Assembly: GCA_016215625.1 (NCBI GenBank)
Contig: JACRIW010000048.1
Span: 1 to 64,000, forward strand
Length of the DNA stretch: 64,000 nucleotides
DNA from: Candidatus Eiseniibacteriota bacterium
GTDB taxonomy: Bacteria; Eisenbacteria; RBG-16-71-46
Direction of reading: 5' to 3'
The notes under the pieces are model-generated. The model was given only the letters and a program-made list of their open reading frames with translations. It had not been told where the DNA came from and did no database searches. The position numbers and the translations under genes are program-made. Positions 26,262 to 32,944 of this stretch are shown one piece after another (position 1 is the first letter of the stretch; every line of letters begins with the position of its first letter).

Positions 26262-27529
26262 CACCCCACCGACCATCCGAGCATCAGCGTCCCGGTGTTC
26301 ACCGCGGGCGCGAGGTTGTACGTGCGCTGCGAACCCACCGCGTCGCCGGGGAAACCGCGCCCCCACTGGCGCATGTATTCGCCACGTACGGTCAGTTGTC
26401 CGGGTACGCTCACGAGATCGAAGCCGTACGTCACGCCCACGGTGGCGGTGTTCAGGTCACCGAGGCGGTAGTCGCTCGTCGCGAACCGCGGCTTCTCCCG
26501 GCCCTCGACCAGCCCGTAGCAGTAGAAGTCCGCAGCGCCCTGGCGCGAGAAGCGCAGGTGCGGCTGCACGAAATGCGACGCGTCGAAGTCGTGGCGCAGC
26601 CGGAAGTCGGCGGTGTGCGCCTCAACGCCCCAGTCGTCCCAGTAGTACCGGTACGAGAGGTACGAAACGTCCTCGGTGTGGTGGTAGACCGAAGACAGCA
26701 GCACGTCGCGGCGCACGCGGCGGTCCGGCCGCTTCTCGTGCAGTTCGCCGGTCGTGTGCCCCGTGAGCGGGTCGATCGTGCTCACGACCTTGTACGGATC
26801 CGTGAGGTAGCCCCACTCCTCGCCGTACGTGCCGGTCGCGCCGAGCAGCCAGCGGCGCGTCATCACGCGCGACGTGCCCACGAGCCAGCTGCGCGCGTGC
26901 TTGTCGTTCGCGTTCACGCCGGTGCGATCGTCGGCGGTGAACGGCTCGCGAGTGCCGTCGAGCGGTGTCACGACGTCCGCGTTCGCGGACGCGCCCAAAG
27001 TGAACGTGGACAAGCGCTGGAAAGCCTCGAGCGAGAGCTGGCCGCGCTCGCCGAGCGAACGGTAGTCCGACTCCTTCGAGAAGTGGCCGCCCACGCTCGC
27101 CGTCAGGTGCGAGCCGAAGGGCTGCGCGTATTCGAGGTCCACGGCGCCGCGCATGTCCCGGAAGTCCGTGAGCGGCAGCTTGCCGGCGGGCACGGTCTTC
27201 GTGTTGCCGGACGGCGTCGTCGTGGTCTGCACGAGGCCCGAGGGCTGCGCGCCGCTCGGCGAAGCGCCGGTGATCGCATCGAAGTCCACCTGCGCGGTGA
27301 AGCTGTTGCCCTTCGCGAACGTCCGCGTGACGCGCGCCATCGGCTCGACGACGCTCGTGCGCTGCAGCTCGCCGTAGAGCAACCCGGACGTGTCGAGCTG
27401 CCAGCGCGGAACGTCGGAAGCGGCAGCGGTCGTCGCGACGGCGCCGCCCGCGAGCAACGCGAGCGCCGCCCCGCGCAGCGCGGCACGCAGCGGCGAGGGT
27501 GCCGGGACCGGGGAGTCCGTCAGTTGCAT
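26258..27529 (-). CDS. DUF3570 family outer-membrane barrel with ApbE-type motif
   Basis: The 423-residue exported protein matches DUF3570. A signal peptide (about 1-37) precedes many amphipathic strands with aromatic girdles; the last residues (LMLGWSVGW) suit an outer-membrane beta-barrel. Family landmarks include EWGYLTDPYKVVSTID and HEKRPDRRVRRD. At residues 84-90 the sequence DAITGAS nearly fits the ApbE flavinylation motif DxxTGAT, in a family always seen with ApbE nearby. It overlaps the DUF4266 gene by 10 bases and the ApbE gene by 4 bases. Its function is unknown; a flavinylated barrel is an inference. Confidence 0.85.
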   Translation of the reverse strand: MQLTDSPVPAPSPLRAALRGAALALLAGGAVATTAAASDVPRWQLDTSGLLYGELQRTSVVEPMARVTRTFAKGNSFTAQVDFDAITGASPSGAQPSGLVQTTTTPSGNTKTVPAGKLPLTDFRDMRGAVDLEYAQPFGSHLTASVGGHFSKESDYRSLGERGQLSLEAFQRLSTFTLGASANADVVTPLDGTREPFTADDRTGVNANDKHARSWLVGTSRVMTRRWLLGATGTYGEEWGYLTDPYKVVSTIDPLTGHTTGELHEKRPDRRVRRDVLLSSVYHHTEDVSYLSYRYYWDDWGVEAHTADFRLRHDFDASHFVQPHLRFSRQGAADFYCYGLVEGREKPRFATSDYRLGDLNTATVGVTYGFDLVSVPGQLTVRGEYMRQWGRGFPGDAVGSQRTYNLAPAVNTGTLMLGWSVGW

Positions 27530-27753
27530 CCACAACCTCCGCCACCCACGGACATGCCGCCCACGGCGGCCTCCTTGCTGAAGTAGATGTGGCCGTCGAC
27601 GGCGGTCTCCAGCGGCAGCGCCGCGAATCGCATGCGCTTGTCCGCCATGAGATCGCGGTCCCACGGCTTCACCGACATGGCGGCGCATCCGGACGAGAGG
27701 GCCGCCAGTGCGGCGGCGAGCCACAGCACGAACAAACGACGGGATCGGTTCAT
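27520..27753 (-). CDS. DUF4266 lipoprotein with Gly/Cys tail
   Basis: The 77-residue protein is a short lipoprotein (LSSGC lipobox, lipidated C23) of the DUF4266 family. The mature 55 residues contain MSVKPWDRDLMADKRMRF and HIYFSKEAAVGGMSVGG and end in GGGGCGCN. The codons for the tail also provide the GGAGG ribosome-binding site of the DUF3570 gene, whose start overlaps by 10 bases. It follows the thioredoxin gene with an ATGA overlap. Function unknown; it may be a partner or substrate of the flavin/thioredoxin pair. Confidence 0.85.
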   Translation of the reverse strand: MNRSRRLFVLWLAAALAALSSGCAAMSVKPWDRDLMADKRMRFAALPLETAVDGHIYFSKEAAVGGMSVGGGGCGCN

Positions 27754-28271
27754 CGGGCCAGTTCCTCCTCGATGCGCTTTTCGAACTCCGCGGTCTTCGC
27801 CGGATCGAACCCGACGTGCGCGTACACGACGCGGCCGTCACGACCGACGAGGAACGTGGACGGCATGCCCTTCACGCGGTAGGCGGACGCCACCTTGCCC
27901 GCAGGGTCGAACGCGATGGCGAAGGGCGCCGGGACCTGCGCGAGGAACGCGTCCGCGGCTCCACGCGACTTGTCGACATTGACGCCGACCACGCTCAGCC
28001 CCGCATTCGCGTGCTTTTCCTGCAGCGCGGCGAGCCACGGAAACGACTTGCGGCACGGCACGCACCACGACGCCCAGAAATCCACGAGCACGACGCGTCC
28101 GCGGAGCGAATCCGAGACGACCTCGGCGCCGCGGCCGGGAAGCCGGAATGAAGGAGCGAGCGCCGCGGGCTCGTCCTTCGGGGCACCCGCGAAGGCGACG
28201 GCGCACGTGAGCACGAGCAGGAACAAAACGGCGAACCACGGCGGGCGGCATTGCGACACTGGTCGGGACAA
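27750..28271 (-). CDS. TlpA-like thioredoxin-fold protein
   Basis: The product (173 residues from the TTG at 28271) is exported: a signal peptide is followed by a TlpA/ResA-type thioredoxin domain. The active site is WCVPC after VVLVDFWAS, the cis-proline loop is GMPSTF, and a GRVVYAHVGF segment is typical. GGGGGAG lies five bases upstream of the TTG, which is why I chose it; a GTG at 28259 or one at 28346 are alternatives. It would reduce disulphides in the periplasm, perhaps those of the DUF4266 CGC tail. It is the first gene of the ApbE operon. Confidence 0.85.
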   Translation of the reverse strand: MSRPVSQCRPPWFAVLFLLVLTCAVAFAGAPKDEPAALAPSFRLPGRGAEVVSDSLRGRVVLVDFWASWCVPCRKSFPWLAALQEKHANAGLSVVGVNVDKSRGAADAFLAQVPAPFAIAFDPAGKVASAYRVKGMPSTFLVGRDGRVVYAHVGFDPAKTAEFEKRIEEELAR

Positions 28272-28352
28272 GCGTTCTCCCCCGGTACGGGACGGGAGAA
28301 TCGCGTCCGTCACCGGACGCGCGTGCGCATGTGGGGTGGACCGCACGCACGG

Positions 28353-28381
28353 AACTTACACGCGAACCCCGTCCGGGTTCC
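28353..28381 (-). promoter_or_regulatory. Candidate promoter/operator of the thioredoxin-ApbE operon
   Basis: On the minus strand a TAAGTT box (28353-28358) lies 17 bases from a poor -35 (GGAACC, 28376-28381). An exact inverted repeat GAACCC-N5-GGGTTC (28364-28380) overlaps the spacer and -35 and would suit a dimeric regulator. The -35 is weak, so an activator might be needed. Confidence 0.3.
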
Positions 28382-28395
28382 CGCCGGCCGTCACC

Positions 28396-28438
28396 CGGCG
28401 AGTGAGAGTTTGCAGAACGAAAAACTCTCGATTCGCCG
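28396..28438 (-). terminator. Hairpin after the alkyltransferase-like gene
   Basis: An 8-base-pair AT-rich stem (GAGAGTTT/AAACTCTC, 10-base loop) is extended by a 6-base-pair outer stem (CGGCGA/TCGCCG). It is 17 bases past the stop at 28455. There is no clear T-tract after it on the minus strand, so it may instead be a regulatory or mRNA-stabilising element. Confidence 0.45.
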
Positions 28439-28454
28439 GATGCAACACGTGCGC

Positions 28455-28808
28455 TCAGCGCGCCGGCGGTCCCTTCCACCGGTGGTGTTCCATGCGCACG
28501 CGCCCGCGCGCGTCGAAACGCACGCCTTCGGCTTCGAGTCGCAGCCGCTGGGTGAGCGCGCCGGAAGGATCGAGCTTGCCCAGACTGAGCACGCCGGCCG
28601 CGTTCACGACGCGGTGCCAGGGCACGACGTCCGCGGCGGAGGCGTGCAGCGCGTAGCCCACGAGCCGCGCCTGCCGTGGCAGGCCGCTCCACTCCGCGAC
28701 CTGCCCGTACGAGGCGACCTTTCCTTTCGGGATGCGCCGCACCATCGCGAAGATGCGGCGGTAGGTTTCGCCCTTCGTGGCCTTCGGGGCCGGGCGCGGA
28801 ATCTTCAT
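28455..28808 (-). CDS. Alkyltransferase-like (ATL) DNA-binding protein
   Basis: The 117-residue protein has the fold of the C-terminal domain of O6-alkylguanine-DNA methyltransferase: RIPKGKVASYGQVAE and the arginine-finger region. The reactive PCHRV is replaced by VPWHRVV, so cysteine is Trp. That makes it an ATL protein, which binds O6-alkylguanine and flags it for nucleotide excision repair without repairing it. GGAGG precedes the ATG at 28808, which overlaps the TPR protein's stop by 4 bases. The length is typical of ATLs (100-120 residues). Confidence 0.9.
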   Translation of the reverse strand: MKIPRPAPKATKGETYRRIFAMVRRIPKGKVASYGQVAEWSGLPRQARLVGYALHASAADVVPWHRVVNAAGVLSLGKLDPSGALTQRLRLEAEGVRFDARGRVRMEHHRWKGPPAR

Positions 28809-30610
28809 CGGCCCTCCATGAGCGACGGCAGCACCGAGCGTGCGGTGGCCGCGAGTGCGGGATTGAGCGCGAGCGCACGCTCGAGGCTCGTGCGTGCCCC
28901 TGCTTCGTCGCCGAGGGCGTGCCGCCCCATCGCGCGCTGCAGCCAGAGCGCGGGTTCGTCGGGATGTGTCCGCTCCAGCGTGTCGAGCACCGCCAGTGCT
29001 TCCGGCTCGCGGCCCGCCGCGTGCAGCGCGAACGCGAGCTGCAGCCGGTACTCGGGCCGCTCGGGCCGCAGCGCGATCCCCGCGCGGTACGCCCGCACCG
29101 CGATCGCCGGCTGACCCTCGAGCAGCGCGATGCGCCCGTACAGGTCCACCGCCCGGATGTTGCCGGGATTCGCGCGCAGCGACCGCTCGATCCACATGCG
29201 CGCGCTCGCGTGATCCCCGCGCTGCATGTGCCACCACGCCAGTGTGCTCTCGGTGCGGCCCAGCCCGAGCGGCAGCGTCGCGAACCGTGCGGCCGAAGCG
29301 CCGATGGAGTGATTGACCGCCACCCACGGAAGCGTGTGCAGGAGCGTCACCGCGCAGGCGGCGGCCAGCAGGCCGTGTCGCGCCCGGTCCGCGCGCACGA
29401 GAGCGAAGAGCATGGCGAGCGCGAGCGCGGCGAGCGTCACGCCCACCGCCGCGAACACGTCCCAGTCCCGCGCGTAGCCGAGCGGCATGTCGGGCGTGAA
29501 CCACGTGGCGGCGCCGAGCGTGACCACCCCCGTGCCGACGAAGGCGCGCAGCGATGCGCGCACGCGCCCCTCGAGCGCGAAGGGCACGAGCAACGGGAGC
29601 GCGAGGAACAGGCCCAGCGGACCGAGCAGCGCGTGTTCGTTGGTGAAGTCGCGCACGTGCGCGCGAGACGACAGGTAGGCCAGGTCCGCGCGGTTGCTCT
29701 TCGCGAGCTCGCGCACGTGATGCGCGAGGTCATAGTCCGCGCCGAGCCGCAGCGCGACCGCCGCCGTCGCGACCGCGGCGAGCACCAGCGCCACGTCGCG
29801 CAGCGCGGCGCCGCGGCGCTCGCGCACGGTGAAGCTCGCGACGGTGGTCACGACGGCCATCGGCAGGAGCACCAGTGAGGAGAAGTGCAGCGCGAACGCG
29901 AGGGCGAGACACGCGAGCGGTGCGAACAGCGGCCCCTTCCCCGCAAGCGCGCGCAGCGCCGTCCACACGAAGAGCGCGCTGCACGCGGCCGGCCACGCGT
30001 AGTGCTCGACGTAGCCGAAGAAGACCAGGGCCGCGCCCGGCGCGGCGAGGGTCACCGTGGCGAGCGCGACCGTCGCGCGGTCGTCTCCGGGTGTCTCGCC
30101 CGGGAACGACCGCGCGAGTTCACGCGCGATCCCCGCGGCGGCGGCGGCGTAGAGCGCACCCGCCGCGACACTCACGACCGCGACCACGTCCTGAACCACG
30201 AGTTCGCGAGCCCGGCCCGGGTCGGCGAAGTACGGCCCCAGCGCCGACCACGCACGATGCAGCAACCACGACGAGAGCGGTTCACGCGGGTGCAGCGCGG
30301 CCGTGTCCGGCAGCGTGCTCGTGATCGGGATGCCGTCGCCGAGGAACACGTGCCCGACGCGGAAACACCAGGCGAGCACCGTGAAGCATGCGACGAAGAC
30401 CGCCGTGGCGGCGGGCGCGGGCAACCGGAGGCGACGGCCCACCGGCGCGAGCAGCAGCATCGGCGTGCCGAGCGCCAGGAGCACGAGCATGGCCCGTGTC
30501 GGGGCCGGCAGGAAGCGGGCGGCATCCAGCCCCCACGCGGCGCCGGCCGGGGCCGCAGGGGCCGCCACCACGGCGATCGCGGCGCAGGCCAGCACGCCGG
30601 CGGTGAGCAC
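28805..30610 (-). CDS. Multipass membrane protein with C-terminal TPR repeats
   Basis: The approximately 601-residue protein has about ten hydrophobic segments in its first 430 residues. Tandem TPRs then follow (about 455-595: AWWHMQRGDHASARMWIERSLRANPGN, YRAGIALRPERPEYR). The layout is that of O-mannosyltransferase/TMTC-like or O-antigen-type TPR membrane proteins, but I see no clear catalytic motif. The start is a GTG at 30610, with AGGAGG about 11 bases upstream. It lies between the VOC-family gene and the ATL gene on one transcript. It probably transfers or assembles glycans at the membrane; this is weak. Confidence 0.72.
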   Translation of the reverse strand: MLTAGVLACAAIAVVAAPAAPAGAAWGLDAARFLPAPTRAMLVLLALGTPMLLLAPVGRRLRLPAPAATAVFVACFTVLAWCFRVGHVFLGDGIPITSTLPDTAALHPREPLSSWLLHRAWSALGPYFADPGRARELVVQDVVAVVSVAAGALYAAAAAGIARELARSFPGETPGDDRATVALATVTLAAPGAALVFFGYVEHYAWPAACSALFVWTALRALAGKGPLFAPLACLALAFALHFSSLVLLPMAVVTTVASFTVRERRGAALRDVALVLAAVATAAVALRLGADYDLAHHVRELAKSNRADLAYLSSRAHVRDFTNEHALLGPLGLFLALPLLVPFALEGRVRASLRAFVGTGVVTLGAATWFTPDMPLGYARDWDVFAAVGVTLAALALAMLFALVRADRARHGLLAAACAVTLLHTLPWVAVNHSIGASAARFATLPLGLGRTESTLAWWHMQRGDHASARMWIERSLRANPGNIRAVDLYGRIALLEGQPAIAVRAYRAGIALRPERPEYRLQLAFALHAAGREPEALAVLDTLERTHPDEPALWLQRAMGRHALGDEAGARTSLERALALNPALAATARSVLPSLMEGR

Positions 30611-30648
30611 GACCGCCGAACCCTCCTGTGGGCCGGTGCGAGGAGCGC

Positions 30649-31179
30649 TCAACGCGCCGCGTCCTCGTCTCGCGCGGGGAGCGGCGGCTCGGCGAGCAGG
30701 CCGTCCAGGTCGAGCGCGTCGGTCACCATCCGGAGGCGGCCTTCGGGGTCGCGTGGCCACTCCACCTGCGGACGGTCCCAGTACAGCTCCACCCCGTTGC
30801 CGTCCGGGTCCGAGAGGTAGAGCGCCTCGCTCACGCCGTGATCGCTCGCGCCCTGCAGCGGAACGCGCGCGGCGATCAGGCGGCGCAGCGCGTCGGCGAG
30901 CGCGGCGCGAGTCGGGTACAGGATCGCGACGTGATACAGGCCGGTCGTGCCGCGAGGCGGCGGGGACCCACCGCGGCTCTCCCACGTGTTCAGGCCGAGG
31001 TGATGGTGATAGCCGCCCGCGGAGATGAACGCGGCGCCCGGCCCGTAACGCTGCACGAGCTCGAAGCCGAGCACGCCGCACCAGAAGCCGAGGGCGCGCT
31101 CGATGTCCGCGACCTTCAGGTGCACGTGGCCGATGCGGACGCCGGGATGGATCGGTTGCTGCGTCGGGATGTGCGACAC
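30649..31179 (-). CDS. VOC-family dioxygenase/glyoxalase-like protein
   Basis: The 176-residue protein has the two beta-alpha-beta-beta-beta repeats of the vicinal-oxygen-chelate fold. Metal-ligand positions are the His in [19 protein letters not shown], the [12 protein letters not shown] segment and the Glu in [14 protein letters not shown]. This combination is like CatE/catechol-2,3-dioxygenase-type members. The GTG start at 31179 follows GGAGG at good spacing. It heads a three-gene minus-strand group (VOC, TPR protein, ATL). Ring cleavage or a glyoxalase-like role cannot be separated here. Confidence 0.85.
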   Translation of the reverse strand: MSHIPTQQPIHPGVRIGHVHLKVADIERALGFWCGVLGFELVQRYGPGAAFISAGGYHHHLGLNTWESRGGSPPPRGTTGLYHVAILYPTRAALADALRRLIAARVPLQGASDHGVSEALYLSDPDGNGVELYWDRPQVEWPRDPEGRLRMVTDALDLDGLLAEPPLPARDEDAAR

Positions 31180-31328
31180 GAGTCCTCCGCGAATGTGCGA
31201 GGGTGAGCGCGCAGATTGGTGTGGAGTGGCCCGTCCGCGCAAGGTGCCCTCACCGCGGCGCCACACTTTCGCCTCGCGTCGCACGAACGCTCCGGCTAGC
31301 CTGCGCACTCTCGAGGAGGAATGTACGC

Positions 31329-31802
31329 ATGACAGAAGGCCACACGCAGTCCGGGGACATCCGCGTCCGCATCCGCCGCTTCGACCACGGCGAGGGATTG
31401 CCGCTGCCTTCCTACGAAACCGAAGGCGCCGCCGGGATGGACGTACGCGCGGCGATTCCGTCGGCCATCACGATCGCGCCCGGCACGATCGCGCGCATCC
31501 CGACGGGCTTCGCGATCGAGCTGCCGGCGGGTTTCGAGATGCAGATTCGTCCGCGCTCGGGGCTCGGCACGCGCCACGGCGTGACGCTGCCCAACAGCCC
31601 CGCCACGATCGACAGCGACTATCGCGGCGAGATCGTCGTGGCGCTCGTCAATCACGGGCACGAACCCTTCGTGGTCGAGCCCGGCATGCGCATCGCCCAG
31701 ATGGTGCTCGCCCGCGTCCCGCGCGCGCTCTGGTCCGAAGTGAAGGAACTCGGCGAAACCCGCCGCGGCGCCGGTGGCTTCGGGCACACCGGGCACGCCT
31801 GA
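31329..31802 (+). CDS. dut: dUTP diphosphatase
   Basis: The 157-residue enzyme hydrolyses dUTP to dUMP and PPi, keeping uracil out of DNA. The trimeric dUTPase motifs are in order: [10 protein letters not shown] (1), RPRSGLG (2), IDSDYRGE (3), RIAQMV (4) and [11 protein letters not shown] (5). GAGGAGG lies upstream of the ATG. Its stop faces that of the CBS gene across two bases, and the two stops form a small palindrome (TGAGGTCA). Confidence 0.96.
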   Translation: MTEGHTQSGDIRVRIRRFDHGEGLPLPSYETEGAAGMDVRAAIPSAITIAPGTIARIPTGFAIELPAGFEMQIRPRSGLGTRHGVTLPNSPATIDSDYRGEIVVALVNHGHEPFVVEPGMRIAQMVLARVPRALWSEVKELGETRRGAGGFGHTGHA

Positions 31803-31804
31803 GG

Positions 31805-32245
31805 TCAGACCGCGTACTCCCCGCGGATGTACGCGGCGAGGTAGCGCAGTTCCACCTCCTGCTCGCTCGCGACGCACTTCACGAGGTCACCGATCGAGAC
31901 CACGCCCTTCACCTCGCCGTCCTGCACGACGGGAAGGTGACGCACGCGCTGCTGCGTCATGAGCGCCATGGCGTCGGAGATCCGCGTTTCGGGCGCGATG
32001 CACAGCACCTGCGGCGTCATCACCTCACCCACGCGCGTCGCCGCGGGATCGCGGCCCTGGAGCGTCACGCGCCGCGCGAGGTCCCGCTCGGTGAAGATGC
32101 CGGCCACGTCGCCACCCGACTGCACGACGAGCGAGCTCGCGTCGTGCCGAGCCATCTCCGCCACGGCGGCAAGCACGCTCTCCGCGATGCCGATGCGGTA
32201 CACCTGACTGCCCTTGCGCGCGAGAATGTCCGAGATTCGGTGCAT
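31805..32245 (-). CDS. CBS-domain protein
   Basis: The 146-residue protein consists of two CBS motifs making one Bateman module (about 5-60 and 75-130): VYRIGIAESVLAAVAEMARHD then GIFTERDLARRV, and ISDAMALMTQQRVRHLPVV then GVVSIGDLVK. Such small proteins bind adenosine nucleotides and regulate an unknown partner. GGGAGG precedes the ATG. It is a single gene between dut and the PilZ gene. The partner is not evident from context. Confidence 0.9.
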   Translation of the reverse strand: MHRISDILARKGSQVYRIGIAESVLAAVAEMARHDASSLVVQSGGDVAGIFTERDLARRVTLQGRDPAATRVGEVMTPQVLCIAPETRISDAMALMTQQRVRHLPVVQDGEVKGVVSIGDLVKCVASEQEVELRYLAAYIRGEYAV

Positions 32246-32349
32246 GGTCCCTCCCGAGGAAGGTGCGACGCGAAACGGCCCTGACGGAAGAGTGCACCCA
32301 CGGAGCGAGCGGCGCCACGGCGAAATCGCCGGCAGGCCCGAAATGCGGA

Positions 32350-32375
32350 AGGCCCGCGCCAGTGGGCACGGGCCT
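32350..32375 (-). terminator. Weak terminator hairpin after the PilZ gene
   Basis: AGGCCCG pairs with CGGGCCT (7 pairs) around an inner GCC/GGC stem. It is 27 bases past the PilZ stop. The T-content after it on the minus strand is low (TCCGCATTTCGG), so efficiency is doubtful. Confidence 0.4.
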
Positions 32376-32401
32376 CGTCTTTCGCCGCCGGGCGCGGTCG
32401 C

Positions 32402-32785
32402 TCAGCCCGCCTTGCGGATCCCGATGTGTTCGCGGAACTCGCGTTCGACCTGTGCGGGGTCGTGCGAGTTCAGGAGCACCATGTTCCGGAGGTGCTCGAA
32501 GCTCTCGAGCGGAAGCTCGAAGAACTCGATCCCCATGCCGTCCGGGTCGGACCGCACGATCCGCGCTTCGACCGTGAAATGAAGCGCGCTGTCCTCATCC
32601 TCCGTGAACAGCGTCAGGTGATAGCGCCCGCCTTCGGGGAGCCCCTCGAACGTCGAGGAGTGGCAGCCCCGCATGCTGAGGTTGTTGATCTCGGCCGTCA
32701 GGAGTTCGCCCGAGTCGTCGCGAAACGTGCCCCAGATGTGGATCGGGACGCGGGTGAACTCCCGGTGGAACGGAAAGTCGGTCAT
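32402..32785 (-). CDS. PilZ-domain c-di-GMP-binding protein
   Basis: The 127-residue protein is a single PilZ domain. It has RxxxR (R8-EFT-R12) and NxSxxG (NNLSMRG), the two c-di-GMP-binding elements. The remaining beta-barrel ends with a C-terminal helix. Such stand-alone PilZ proteins transmit the c-di-GMP signal to motility or envelope systems. The window has a type IV pilus operon, although distant. A GGGGGGC run before the ATG at 32785 decides the start over an ATG five codons earlier. Confidence 0.88.
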   Translation of the reverse strand: MTDFPFHREFTRVPIHIWGTFRDDSGELLTAEINNLSMRGCHSSTFEGLPEGGRYHLTLFTEDEDSALHFTVEARIVRSDPDGMGIEFFELPLESFEHLRNMVLLNSHDPAQVEREFREHIGIRKAG

Positions 32786-32944
32786 CGCTCTGCCCCCCAT
32801 CGGCGCGCTCCGGCGCTGGCCTGCCCCCTGCAGTCGCGAGGCCCTTCGAGTTTCGGTTCCCCTGGTGCCGCGCTGGAGGGGCGATTTGCCCCCTCCGGCG
32901 GCTGCCCTTCCGAGCGCGCGAGCGGCTCTGCTAGTTTTCCTCCC

